The notes under the pieces were generated by a model that ran no database searches, was not told the origin of the DNA, and was given only the letters and a program-made list of their open reading frames with translations. This document shows, in pieces, positions 29,002 to 39,404 of a DNA stretch of 39,404 nucleotides. The position numbers and the translations under genes are program-made. Within the stretch, counting starts at the first letter, position 1. Each line of letters begins with the position of its first letter. The DNA comes from CAYTLW01 sp964438735 (GTDB lineage: Bacteria > Myxococcota_A > UBA9042), in the NCBI GenBank assembly GCA_964438735.1, contig CAYTLW010000066.1:1-39404 (forward strand). Direction: 5' to 3'.

Positions 29002-31791
29002 TCAGTCAACCCCGGCCAGTTGTCGAAGTCGTGCCTTGCATCGTCCCTTGGAGTCGCCGAGCGCAACGCAGCGATGCAACAGGTGCCGGGCGGTCTCGTC
29101 CGCCACCAGGCCGGTCTCGCCGGAGCGCTTGACCTGGCGCAGGCGCAGGTCGGCGATCGCCAGCAGCGCGCGCGGCTTGTCAGAGGCCAACTGCATCAAC
29201 CGCAGGGCGACGGGCTCGGCCCTGTCGTGGTGATTGTCGCGAGCCAGGGTGAAGAGCAGGTCGATCAGGAACTCCACGTCGTCGCCAGTGGTCAGTCCGG
29301 GGACCAGGCCCATGCGGAATTCGGTCGGCGCCGCCGGGAAGCGCGTGTGAAGACGGAACAAGGCCTGTGCCTCCGGTTCGGAGATGGGGTGCTCGCTCAG
29401 CCACTGCTCCAGCAGCAGCCCCGTGCCCACCAACGGCCAGCTACGGGCGTCATGCCGACGGACCAGGCGTGCCCGGCTGCCGGCTTGCAGGGTGCGCGTG
29501 GCTCGATGTTCCAGGATGGGCAGATCGTCGCGATGCAAGGGTCCCGCCGGCAACCTGGCAGCGGTGTGGGACGCAGACATGGCCTGCAACGAAAGCAGCG
29601 TCGTCGGGCCGTGGATGTCGACCCGCGCCAGATCGGCTGCGATTGCGGGGTCCAGGGCGCGGGCTGCGAGGCTGTCCAGGTCCACCTCCAGGGGCTGTGC
29701 TGAGGCCACCAGCAGGAGGTCGTCCGGGTAAAGCTCCCAGATGGCCACATGCGGGAAGACCGACCGCAGGGTGCGAATGACCAACCCCAACAGCTCGTCG
29801 TCCATTTCGTAACAGTGAAACCACTGCGCCAATACGCCACCTGGCGACAATCGGCTGCGGACCAGCTCGAACGCCTCGACGGTGAACAGACTGCCGCCGC
29901 CGGCCATCCAGGGGTTGGAGGGTTCGCTGATGATCACCTGCCAGGGTCCTTGCTGACCGGCCAGCCATGAGCGGGCGTCATCGCGCCAGAGGTGCACGTT
30001 GGCGCGGTCCAGGGGCGCGCCGCTGTCGGCGTCGAAATGACGCGAAGCCTCCACGACCGCTGAAGAGATCTCCAATACGTCCACGTGTCGGCCGTGCAAT
30101 GCGGCGCTGCCGACGCTCACACCGCTGCCCAGGCCGATGATCAGGACACGCTCGGGATGGGGATGCAGCAGCAGCGGGATATGCGCGCTGGCCACCTGGG
30201 TGAGCATATCGCCACGATTGCTGGCGTCCGGCTTGCCGTTGATCTTGAGGACCTTGCGGCCATTCCTCTCCAGCACGGTGACGGTCGCATCGGCGCCGTC
30301 GCGGTGTAGTCGAACCGTCTCGCGCTGCCAGCGCTGCTGCCACGCCTCAGCGTCCGCCACGTCGGGCAGGTCACCGCGAAACGCGCCGGCGGTCAGCAAC
30401 CTGGGGTCCCAGTTCAGCGGCACGATGGCGATGACAATCAGCACCGCCGCGCTCAGCGAAGCGACCTGGCGGGAGCGCCCCGCCATCGGCCACGGCAGGG
30501 CGGCCAGACCCGCGACCACCAGCAGCGCGGCGCCTGTGCGCAGGACCTCGGCCAGGCCCAGGGTGGGCACGCCCCAGGTGCCGCCAAAAGCAGCGCCAAG
30601 CACAGAGCCCACGGTGCTGGCGGCGAAGACGAACGCCGTACTGCTGCCGCTGGCGCCGCCATTTGCCATGGCGAGGCGGCCAGTCAGGGGCAGGATCACA
30701 CCGGAAAACGCTGCCGGCAGGGCGACCAGGGTGACGACCAGCGCGGCCTTGGCCAGCTCGATATCGGCCCAACCGCCGCCGCTGTTGGCCGCCCAATGCC
30801 GCAACTGGACCAGCCACCAGGGCAAGGATGGCACCGCGGGCAGGCCAGCGAAGATCAGACCACCGCCCACAGCGGCGCACATCGCCAGCGCCTGGCCGGA
30901 CGGTTGATGGATGCGCAGCCATCGATTCAGCAGCGCGCTACCCAGCGCGATTCCACCGACGAAAGCGGCCACCACGAGCGCAAAGGAGTGCGTGGAGGAA
31001 CCGAGTACGACGCCAAAGATCCGAAACCAGCCTGCTTGCACGGCCATGGAGGCCGCGCCGACCACGGCGGCGATCACCAGCAGGCGGGTGAGGGAGGGCA
31101 GGTGGATGGTCGAGGACGAGGACGCGGGGCCGCTCCCATGGAGCTCGTCCGCCAAGGCTGCGCCCCCGGGCGCGGAGGGGTCGGCGGGTCGCCACCTGGA
31201 CAACAACAGCGCCATCAACGCCACGCCACCGTTGACCAGCGCCGCCAGGCGGATGGAGTTCGTCAATCCCAGGTGTTCGATCAGCACGTAGCCGGCCAGC
31301 AGCGCTCCGGCCACCGCTCCGGCGCTGTTGGCTGCGTACAGGGCCGCCAGGGCCCGTCCGCCACGATCTGCGCCCCGTCCGAGCCCCGCCACCAGGATCG
31401 GCAGGGTCGCGCCCATGCAGACCGTCGGCACCGCCATCACAGCCGCAGCCTGCAACAGTCGCCCGATGGCAGTCGTGGCGCCCTGCCCTGCGAGCAGCGG
31501 CATCAACCACGGCGTGGCCGCGCACCACAGCGCGATCACCAGCTCGAGCACTCCATAAAGCGCCAGCGGCCTGCGCACGGCGTCTGCCCGCCGTGCCACC
31601 AACAGGTAGCCCAGGCCGAGTCCGGCCATGAAGGTGGCCACCACGGTCGCCTGCGCCACCGCGGTACGGCCCAGGTGCACCCCGAGTTGCCGGGCCCATG
31701 CGACCTCGTAGACCAGCGCGCACGCCCCCGAGGCGAACAACAGGCAGGCCGCCAGCGCCGCGATGGCGCGGTCGTGCGTGGATGCCTTCAC
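29002..31791 (-). CDS. Fused membrane transporter-like/spermidine synthase-like protein
   Basis: This 929-residue protein has about a dozen hydrophobic segments in residues 10-460, arranged like the MFS-type half of fused MFS/spermidine synthases. A Rossmann methyltransferase-like domain follows, with NGKPDAS (518-524), IIGLGSGVSVG (551-561), and SEPSNPWMAGGGSLFT (622-637). The catalytic Asp of true spermidine synthases (usually DxSDP) is replaced by SEPSNPW, as is common in the fused group, so polyamine synthesis is doubtful. The last 150 residues are helical. It starts at GTG 31791, 4 bp after the stop of the Mpo1-like gene. Probably a membrane enzyme of unknown aminopropyl- or methyl-transfer type. 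Confidence 0.8.
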   Translation of the reverse strand: MKASTHDRAIAALAACLLFASGACALVYEVAWARQLGVHLGRTAVAQATVVATFMAGLGLGYLLVARRADAVRRPLALYGVLELVIALWCAATPWLMPLLAGQGATTAIGRLLQAAAVMAVPTVCMGATLPILVAGLGRGADRGGRALAALYAANSAGAVAGALLAGYVLIEHLGLTNSIRLAALVNGGVALMALLLSRWRPADPSAPGGAALADELHGSGPASSSSTIHLPSLTRLLVIAAVVGAASMAVQAGWFRIFGVVLGSSTHSFALVVAAFVGGIALGSALLNRWLRIHQPSGQALAMCAAVGGGLIFAGLPAVPSLPWWLVQLRHWAANSGGGWADIELAKAALVVTLVALPAAFSGVILPLTGRLAMANGGASGSSTAFVFAASTVGSVLGAAFGGTWGVPTLGLAEVLRTGAALLVVAGLAALPWPMAGRSRQVASLSAAVLIVIAIVPLNWDPRLLTAGAFRGDLPDVADAEAWQQRWQRETVRLHRDGADATVTVLERNGRKVLKINGKPDASNRGDMLTQVASAHIPLLLHPHPERVLIIGLGSGVSVGSAALHGRHVDVLEISSAVVEASRHFDADSGAPLDRANVHLWRDDARSWLAGQQGPWQVIISEPSNPWMAGGGSLFTVEAFELVRSRLSPGGVLAQWFHCYEMDDELLGLVIRTLRSVFPHVAIWELYPDDLLLVASAQPLEVDLDSLAARALDPAIAADLARVDIHGPTTLLSLQAMSASHTAARLPAGPLHRDDLPILEHRATRTLQAGSRARLVRRHDARSWPLVGTGLLLEQWLSEHPISEPEAQALFRLHTRFPAAPTEFRMGLVPGLTTGDDVEFLIDLLFTLARDNHHDRAEPVALRLMQLASDKPRALLAIADLRLRQVKRSGETGLVADETARHLLHRCVALGDSKGRCKARLRQLAGVD

Positions 31792-31795
31792 GAGA

Positions 31796-32347
31796 TCAGG
31801 CCTGGGCCGGCTCGCCCATGTGGAAGGTGATGGTTTCGCCCTCGGGTACCAGGTCCTCGTCGTCCAGATTGGAGCGGGCGACCATGCTGGCCAGACCGTG
31901 CAGCGGGCCGACCGCGAAGGCTACGGCGTCGTTGCCATCGGCCATTCGACCGCCTTCGAAGGCAGCGTGGCCCAGCGCCATCAATCCCCAGCCGGCGACA
32001 AACCAGCCGGCGGCGCCCAGCCAGAGGGGACGGTAGGGGCCGAAAACGACCAGGCCCAGGCCGCCGCCGAGCACCATGGGGGTGCCTGCATAATGCAGCG
32101 CCCGGTTGATGGGATGTCGGTGGGCGTCCCGCCAGGCGTCGATGGCGAGGTCGATGCGGGATCGCAACGTGTCGTCAAAACCGGGATGCTCCTCGCGCCA
32201 CTGTTGCTCCATGCCCACAAGGCCGCCGCCAAGCAGGGAGAGGCCGACCATCTTCCGGCCACCCAACAGCGCGCCCAGACCGGTGGCGGTGGCGGCGACA
32301 TTGCGGGCCGGTCCCTCGGGGACCAGGCCGATGAGCTTGCGAATCAT
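31796..32347 (-). CDS. Small membrane protein, Mpo1/DUF962-like
   Basis: The 183-residue protein has hydrophobic segments near residues 17-45 and 90-130. The stretch RHPINRALHYAGTPMVLGG (77-95) resembles the DUF962/Mpo1 signature (NPxNxxxHxxG); yeast Mpo1 is an iron-dependent dioxygenase acting on 2-hydroxy fatty acids. The second His pair of that family is not obvious, though a GHAAFEG segment lies near residue 127. AGGAG precedes ATG 32347, and a TATCAT element lies further upstream in the divergent 136-bp gap to the hybrid kinase. It heads the minus-strand run leading to the DprE pair. Family assignment is tentative. Confidence 0.6.
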   Translation of the reverse strand: MIRKLIGLVPEGPARNVAATATGLGALLGGRKMVGLSLLGGGLVGMEQQWREEHPGFDDTLRSRIDLAIDAWRDAHRHPINRALHYAGTPMVLGGGLGLVVFGPYRPLWLGAAGWFVAGWGLMALGHAAFEGGRMADGNDAVAFAVGPLHGLASMVARSNLDDEDLVPEGETITFHMGEPAQA

Positions 32348-32483
32348 GTGGGTCTCCTGGCGGGGGCGTTGAGGTCGCCCGGGACATGATAGGAGTTTGT
32401 TGCCGGTTGGGAAGCGGCACGGGGCAGTTCGAACATGAAGACCTTCGCCTCCCGTTGCGCTATGCTCCGCTGCCGAGGTCTGA

Positions 32484-34511
<2,028 letters not shown>

Positions 34512-34529
34512 GCGGCAGAACCGGATCGT

Positions 34530-35441
34530 TCAGGCTGCGGGCGTCTCTTCGAATTGGCCGGTGTTGTAGAAGCCGGTCAGCAACGCATCCTTGTCGCGAA
34601 ACCGGGCCAACAACCACGCCGAGATCTCGTCGTCGTCCGTGGGAACCTCAGCGATGGGGAAGCGGCGCACGTGCAGGTGGGTCACGCGCACATAGCCCTT
34701 GATGTACTGCCACAGCGTCGGCACGCCATCGACGTAGCCGATGGTGACGTCGTAGATGGCCTCGACGTGTCCGCGCAATCCGGCGACGGTGGCGGCGAAA
34801 CCCTTGGTGCGCGGGATCAATACGTGCTCCGGCGGCGTCATATCGCGGCTGGCCGCGAACTGGCGCGCGGCCTCCAGTTTGTGTGGGCGGAGGCGTGTGC
34901 CCTCGACAAATGAGATGAGCCACAGCGGCACCTTGTCGCCGACGATTCGGCCGAAGGTCGCCTCGATGGAGGCGCGGTCATCGCTCCAGCTGCGTCGCAC
35001 GAAGAGGCAGTCCAAGAAGACCATGCCCCAACCGATGCCCGGCACGAACTTGATGGGGTATTTGACGAACCATTTCAGGTCACCGAGGCGGTCGCGGGTG
35101 CGGGCGTAGGCCATGAGCATGACGATGTCGGGCATCTGCTGGTGGTTGGCCACGACGATTGCGTTCTCCCGCATGGGCACCGGGTCGCCGCTGACCTGCA
35201 GTCGAAACCCCCACTGCAGCTTCGAGGTCAGCACGCACGCGCCCCACCAGGTGTTGGCGCACCAGCGATTGACGCGGCGAAATGCTGAGCGCGAAAAGGG
35301 CAGGAGCAGCAGCGAAGATGTCTGCAGGACATTGATCAGCAACAGGCTGACAAACAGACCGATAGCGACCGGCACGGCGCCCAGCCACCCGACCAGGCGG
35401 TGGCGCGCAGATGCGGGCTCGCGCAACGGAGGCAGGGGCAT
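34530..35441 (-). CDS. PlsC-type acyltransferase, eukaryotic AGPAT/LCLAT-like
   Basis: The 303-residue membrane protein has an N-terminal hydrophobic segment (17-50) and acyltransferase motifs NHQQMPD (H-x4-D, near residues 98-105) and WLISFVEGTRLRPHK. The NHQ..D/FVEGTR pair and the following region (IPRTKGFAATVAGLR) match the AGPAT3-5/LCLAT branch, better known in eukaryotes and scattered bacteria. It probably makes phosphatidic acid or remodels lysophospholipids. It lies 42 bp downstream of the lytic transglycosylase gene on the same strand, so they may be co-transcribed. CGGAG lies before the ATG. Confidence 0.87.
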   Translation of the reverse strand: MPLPPLREPASARHRLVGWLGAVPVAIGLFVSLLLINVLQTSSLLLLPFSRSAFRRVNRWCANTWWGACVLTSKLQWGFRLQVSGDPVPMRENAIVVANHQQMPDIVMLMAYARTRDRLGDLKWFVKYPIKFVPGIGWGMVFLDCLFVRRSWSDDRASIEATFGRIVGDKVPLWLISFVEGTRLRPHKLEAARQFAASRDMTPPEHVLIPRTKGFAATVAGLRGHVEAIYDVTIGYVDGVPTLWQYIKGYVRVTHLHVRRFPIAEVPTDDDEISAWLLARFRDKDALLTGFYNTGQFEETPAA

Positions 35442-35483
35442 GGTGGACTCCGGAGCGCTGCGGTCTGCGTGAACGAGTGAGCG

Positions 35484-37844
35484 TCAACGCGGGGCGGGAA
35501 GATCGAGCGGCAGCGGAGGCGCTGCGCCATCAGCATACAACGTGGCATAACGCAGGGTCGAAGTCAGCACGCTCTTGACGTAGCGGCGATTCTCGCGGAA
35601 TGGAATCGCCTCGACGAACTCGTCCAGCTGCAGTTGGCCACGCTTCTTGAGCCACTTGTTGGTGTTGTGCGGGCCGGCGTTGTAGCCCGAGGCCACCAGC
35701 GGGTACTGCCCCTTCACCCGACCCAGCAGGCGGGCCATGTAGCCGACGCCGAGGCGGATGTTGAGGGCCGGTCGCTTCAGCGTCTCGTGGGTGATCGGTT
35801 CGGCCACGCTCATGCGGCTGGCCATCTTGCGACCTGTGGGCAACATGAGCTGCAGCAGACCGGTGGCCAGCACCGGGCTCTGAATGCGCGGATTGAAGCG
35901 CGACTCCGAACGCATGATGGCCCAGACGAAGCTCGGATCGACGCCGCTGCGCTTTGCTTCGGCCTGCACGGCGGCGGCAAAATCGGCCGGTCGGGGGTAC
36001 GCCAGGCGCCAGCGCTCGAGGTTGTTGCCGACGGGCCAGAAGTCATCGAAGCGGCGATCCCGCATGGCCTTCGCGGTGCCCTTGTTGTACTGACCGACCG
36101 CGTGGTGCAGGAGCGCCTGCAACATACCCGGCTCGCCCCGCCGCTCGCGTGCCAGCTTCCTCCACTGGACCGCGGCGAGCTCGCGCGCGGCCGAAGTGCT
36201 CAGGCCCAGGCGCATCAACTCCATTCCGGCGAGCAGGTGGCGGTCACGAAGCAAGTCGGCGTTGGCGACGAGAACGCTGGCGACCTTGCGCTCTTTGCGT
36301 GCTGCCTGCCAGGCCTTCTTCGCGGCGGCCGGCGCCATCTGTTGCAGCCGGATGCGCGCCAGCCAGCCATACCAGGTCAGCGGATGGTCGCGGATGATGT
36401 CGGCCCAGGCCGCGATGGCTTTGGCCCTGCCCTTGCGCCCGCGCTTCGCCTCAGCCCGACCGAGCCAGTACTTCAGACGTCCTGCGTTGTAGCCTCGCGA
36501 TGGTTTGCGCCCGGCGTCGATGGCCGTGCGGGCGGCTGCGGAAGCCTTGGCCCAGCGCCGTCCCTTGTAGTGATGCCAGACCAGGTCCCAGCTGGCGTAC
36601 TCGCCCATGTCGCCGCCGTGGTTGATGGCCCGCTGCAGCAGGGCATTGGCGCGCTTGTCCTGGCCGCTGTGGCGAGCGATGCGCGCCTGCCAGCGCAGCA
36701 CGTCGTCCACCAGGGTGGTCTTGGGCGCATGCTTGAGCACCAGTCCGAACATCGCCCGCGCCTTCGCCGGCGTGCCGCTGCTGTTCTGGCGACGTCCGGC
36801 GCGGTACCAGAGTTTGGCCCACGCCGGCGTCTTCGGGCAGCGCTTCACCGCGTTGTCGTATTTCGCCATGGCCTCGGGGCGGCGTTTGAAGTACGTCTCC
36901 ACCACGCGGGCTTCGGTCAGGGCGGCGGTGCACCAGTCGTGGCTGCCGGGCGGCCGTGTGGACATGATGGTCCTCGCCTCGGCCAGGGCGATCTCGCGCT
37001 TGTGCAGGCGACGGGCGGTGCTCATTCGGCGCAGGCGCTCGGTTCGATTCAGCCGCGCGGCGTCGCCCGGCAACCGGCCCAGGTGATCCATCGCCTTGCG
37101 CTCGGCTCGGGTGCCCGGGAAGCGCGCCCGCACGGCCCGCAGCGCCTTGGCTGCACGCTTGTGGTCTCCCGCCGCGGCCAGCGCCACGCCAGCTTCGATC
37201 AACACCTCGGAACCCGGTGCCTTGATCCAGTGCAGCAGCTCACGCCAGGTGGCCGCCGCCCGCTCATCGCGACCCTCTTTGGCCAGGGCCCGGGCCCTGA
37301 GCACCAGGACGCGATCGCGGCGCACGAAGTCGGGTTTGGTTATGCCGTCCAGCAGCTCCAGCGCCCGCCCGGCGTCGCCGGCCAGGGTCGCCGCTTCCGC
37401 TGCCCACAGGCGCTCGTGGTTGGCGAGCAGTCCGCCGCGTTCTGCCAGCGCCGCCAGGCCTGTGGTTGCCGGCACGTAGAGCCCGGCGCGGTGTTCGCTG
37501 AAGTGGCGCAGAAAGCGGGCTCTGTGCAGGTCCTTGTGGCCCGGATGAGCATCGATCCAGAGCGTGAAGGCGCGCGCCGCATCCGCCCACTTCGAGGCGT
37601 CGAAGAGCCGCCGCGCTTCGGTGCCCGCGAACAGCGGCTCGAGGCCGCCAGCATCCACAGGAGGAGGCGGCAGAGCCTTCGGGGCTGTCGTCACAGTCGC
37701 AGGCTGCGCCAGGGCCGCTGCGGCCGGAGCCGGCGCCTGCAGGTGTGCGGGCGGCGGATCGAATGTGGCGCTGCGCTTGCAACCGCAAGCGGCGAGCAGC
37801 AGCAGAAGGGGCGGAATGGCGACGAGGAGGTGGCGTCTTGGCAT
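35484..37844 (-). CDS. Slt-type soluble lytic transglycosylase lipoprotein
   Basis: The 786-residue protein has a lipoprotein signal (LLLLLAACGCK), a Pro/Ala-rich linker, and a long helical-repeat region (about 60-590) resembling the TPR-like superhelix of Slt70. The C-terminal SLT domain has catalytic Glu647 (IMRSESRFNP), TGLLQLMLPTG, and ASGYNAGPHNTNKW. It should cleave peptidoglycan glycan strands to 1,6-anhydro-muropeptides in the periplasm. A GTG codon directly precedes ATG 37844, and either may serve. The next gene upstream on the same strand ends 71 bp away. Longer than E. coli Slt70 because of the extra helical repeats. Confidence 0.92.
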   Translation of the reverse strand: MPRRHLLVAIPPLLLLLAACGCKRSATFDPPPAHLQAPAPAAAALAQPATVTTAPKALPPPPVDAGGLEPLFAGTEARRLFDASKWADAARAFTLWIDAHPGHKDLHRARFLRHFSEHRAGLYVPATTGLAALAERGGLLANHERLWAAEAATLAGDAGRALELLDGITKPDFVRRDRVLVLRARALAKEGRDERAAATWRELLHWIKAPGSEVLIEAGVALAAAGDHKRAAKALRAVRARFPGTRAERKAMDHLGRLPGDAARLNRTERLRRMSTARRLHKREIALAEARTIMSTRPPGSHDWCTAALTEARVVETYFKRRPEAMAKYDNAVKRCPKTPAWAKLWYRAGRRQNSSGTPAKARAMFGLVLKHAPKTTLVDDVLRWQARIARHSGQDKRANALLQRAINHGGDMGEYASWDLVWHHYKGRRWAKASAAARTAIDAGRKPSRGYNAGRLKYWLGRAEAKRGRKGRAKAIAAWADIIRDHPLTWYGWLARIRLQQMAPAAAKKAWQAARKERKVASVLVANADLLRDRHLLAGMELMRLGLSTSAARELAAVQWRKLARERRGEPGMLQALLHHAVGQYNKGTAKAMRDRRFDDFWPVGNNLERWRLAYPRPADFAAAVQAEAKRSGVDPSFVWAIMRSESRFNPRIQSPVLATGLLQLMLPTGRKMASRMSVAEPITHETLKRPALNIRLGVGYMARLLGRVKGQYPLVASGYNAGPHNTNKWLKKRGQLQLDEFVEAIPFRENRRYVKSVLTSTLRYATLYADGAAPPLPLDLPAPR

Positions 37845-37915
37845 CACTTTGGCAGCTTCTCACAGGGGCGCGGCAGCGCAAGTCTGGGCTGACCTCCGCA
37901 TGCCAACCGCCGAAC

Positions 37916-39274
37916 CTACAGCTTTATTGCCATGGGTCGTGGCACGCCGTTGCTGTCGTTCACCCAGGAGTAGATGTTGTTGTAATGGGACGAGTACTGG
38001 ACGCTGACCTTGGTCGCGCCATTGACGCTGATGACCCAGCTGACGCTACCGCCGTAGTTGGTGAAATTCGAGCTCGCCGGACGGAAGCCCTCACAGATCA
38101 TGCGCGCCTCGGAGGTCTTCCCCTCGTACTGGATGCGGGCCTTGACGAAGCCGTGTGCCGAGCCATTTCGACGGATGCGGTAGTTGGCGATGACCAGGTA
38201 TTTGCCGGCTGAGGGCAGGTTCATGTACTGGAGCTCCTTGTAGCTGTTCCAGCCCATGGAGGTGTTGCCGGAGGTCCAGCCCTCGGCGCCCCACTTGGCC
38301 GCGCTGCCGCCATTGACGCAGTTGGGCGAACCGTCGTTGTTGATGCCCTGCACGAACTGTCCAGAGCCGCAGTCCTTGCCGCTGAGGGCGAAGTCCTTGC
38401 CGGTATAGACCTTGCCCTCGTCGGGCGCGCAGATCAGCTTGCCGTTGGGGTCGACCCCGCGGGTCAACTTGCCGGCGCCACAGTCCTGGTCGCTCAAGGC
38501 GAAATGCAGCCCGCCATACTTGGTGTCGGCGTCGCTGGCGCATACCGGTTTGCCGCTGGCGTCGATGCCGGTGACGACCTTGCCCTTGCTGCAGCTCTGG
38601 CCACTGAGGGCAAAGCTGTTGCCGTTGTAGGTGTTGACCTTGTCCTTGGTGCAGGCTGGCTTGCCGTCCGGCGTGTGGCCGGTGAGCACCTGCCCGGCGG
38701 GGCAGAGGAAGGGATCGATGAGTTTGGGTTTGTCCTTGATGTCGGTCCAGGCGCCCGTGGAGGCCACCTTGGCCAGGGACGAGGACTGGACCAGGCCCTT
38801 GAGCACATCGGCGGACAGGTGCCCCTTGGTGACGCAGGCGGTGCAGTTGATGGAGTTGGCGGCGTGGGCACGAACGGCGTAGGCGACGAACTCGATCGGT
38901 TGTCGAGGCAGCTCTGGCTCGCCAGCGATGGAGACGCCCAGCCACGCCGCCTGGCCGGACAGAAGGATCTTGGTGTCCAGGTCCTTGAATGAGCCGATAT
39001 GCATGACGAACAGGCCTTTGTTCACCTTCACCGCCGGGCTCACGTCGGTGTACAGCGCCTGGCCGCCGGTCTGCTTGTCGTAGAAGCTCACTGAGATGCC
39101 GTATGTACCGTCCGCGACCGGCAATCCGGCAGCGGTGCGGGCGACGCCGCGCATCCCGATGATGACCTTCGGCGCCGCATCCGATGTCGCCGGTAGCAGG
39201 GCGATCGCAGAGAGCGCAGCAAGTGACAGCGCGATGACTCGATGATTCCGATGACCGACAGGCGAGCAGCTCAT
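37916..39274 (-). CDS. Secreted modular protein with tail-fibre-like Cys-pair repeats
   Basis: This 452-residue protein has a signal peptide (about 1-34). Residues 37-140 form the same module as the P-domain protein: GxxxTAAGLPVADGTY, FYDKQTGGQALY, WLGVSIAGEPELPRQP, AYAVRA. Residues about 190-322 contain three full and one partial repeat of about 36 residues (FALSGQSCSKGKVVTGID, FALSDQDCGAGKLTRGVD, FALSGKDCGSGQFVQGIN), each with two Cys. The last 120 residues look like a beta-sandwich head (GKYLVIANYRIRRNGS). The stalk-and-head design suggests a surface adhesin or fibre; binding target unknown. ATG 39274 with GGAG six bases upstream is preferred to 39310. Confidence 0.8.
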   Translation of the reverse strand: MSCSPVGHRNHRVIALSLAALSAIALLPATSDAAPKVIIGMRGVARTAAGLPVADGTYGISVSFYDKQTGGQALYTDVSPAVKVNKGLFVMHIGSFKDLDTKILLSGQAAWLGVSIAGEPELPRQPIEFVAYAVRAHAANSINCTACVTKGHLSADVLKGLVQSSSLAKVASTGAWTDIKDKPKLIDPFLCPAGQVLTGHTPDGKPACTKDKVNTYNGNSFALSGQSCSKGKVVTGIDASGKPVCASDADTKYGGLHFALSDQDCGAGKLTRGVDPNGKLICAPDEGKVYTGKDFALSGKDCGSGQFVQGINNDGSPNCVNGGSAAKWGAEGWTSGNTSMGWNSYKELQYMNLPSAGKYLVIANYRIRRNGSAHGFVKARIQYEGKTSEARMICEGFRPASSNFTNYGGSVSWVISVNGATKVSVQYSSHYNNIYSWVNDSNGVPRPMAIKL

Positions 39275-39325
39275 TGGGGGCTCCGGGGTAGGCGTGGCGG
39301 TGGCCAACACGCTGAGGACCTCGAC

Positions 39326-39355
39326 ATCCTAGACTCGACTTTAGCCCCTCGTCAC
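39326..39355 (-). promoter_or_regulatory. Candidate promoter of the tail-fibre-like gene
   Basis: On the minus strand GTGACG (39350-39355) and TAGGAT (39326-39331) are 18 bp apart and lie about 52 bp before ATG 39274. Each hexamer matches four of six consensus bases. Nothing else is seen between here and the window end. Confidence 0.35.
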
Positions 39356-39404
39356 CCCATCGCGACGACTCGAGCCAGGTAGCTTGCCAGTCTGGCGGCC
39401 CGAT

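Noticed and set aside
35634..37892. 752-codon plus-strand open frame opposite the lytic transglycosylase
   Set aside because: The opposite strand has an intact SLT domain, TPR-like repeats and a lipobox; this frame has no domain.

Overview
The window is high-GC, gene-dense bacterial chromosome that looks like Myxococcota or a related former-Deltaproteobacterium. The signs are proteins carrying the slime-mould type Cys repeat (Dicty_CTDC), MopE-like CDGxDxxCDG motifs, the Myxococcus-type Cys-rich repeat, an FG-GAP protein ending in a MYXO-CTERM-like anchor, a PNGase F-related lipoprotein, a eukaryote-like Ser/Thr kinase fold, and many secreted lipoproteins. No rRNA, tRNA, CRISPR array or phage block was seen. 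Assignments rest on motifs read by eye; no database search was run.

Left end (1-4.8 kb), the most accessory part: an AAA_14/DUF4143 ATPase; a 369-bp MITE-like element bounded by perfect 20-bp inverted repeats and containing a likely terminator; a PAP2 phosphatase; two 31-bp direct repeats; a truncated orphan ribbon-helix-helix antitoxin with a palindromic operator; and a DDE integrase-type transposase.

4.8-17.6 kb: a PNGase F-related lipoprotein, a membrane histidine kinase, a hotdog thioesterase, a membrane GAF-GGDEF diguanylate cyclase with a c-di-GMP I-site, a 4'-phosphopantetheinyl transferase, a probable outer-membrane protein, a 1251-residue FG-GAP surface protein, and a double PilZ-TPR protein that could respond to the c-di-GMP.

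18.0-26.3 kb: five same-strand, tightly packed genes. They encode a 1023-residue Cys-repeat lipoprotein, a P-domain/Cys-repeat surface protein, a lysophospholipid acyltransferase, a CAP-domain lipoprotein (TGATG-coupled to the acyltransferase) and a kinase-fold protein whose catalytic residues are largely replaced. This operon of exported proteins plus a predicted pseudokinase is the best candidate for an undescribed system.

26.3-32.3 kb, minus strand: a likely operon of an Mpo1/DUF962-like membrane protein, a membrane-fused spermidine synthase-like protein, an unknown 174-residue protein and a DprE1/DprE2-like pair (decaprenyl-phosphoribose epimerase type, for D-arabinofuranose donor synthesis). 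The DprE1-like protein has Ala where mycobacterial DprE1 has the benzothiazinone-target Cys387.

32.5-39.4 kb: a PAS-PAS hybrid histidine kinase, a second PlsC-type acyltransferase, a Slt-type lytic transglycosylase lipoprotein, and a secreted modular protein sharing two module types with the P-domain protein. Recurrent themes are envelope lipid remodelling (PAP2, two acyltransferases, Mpo1-like), export of disulfide-rich surface proteins, and c-di-GMP and two-component signalling.
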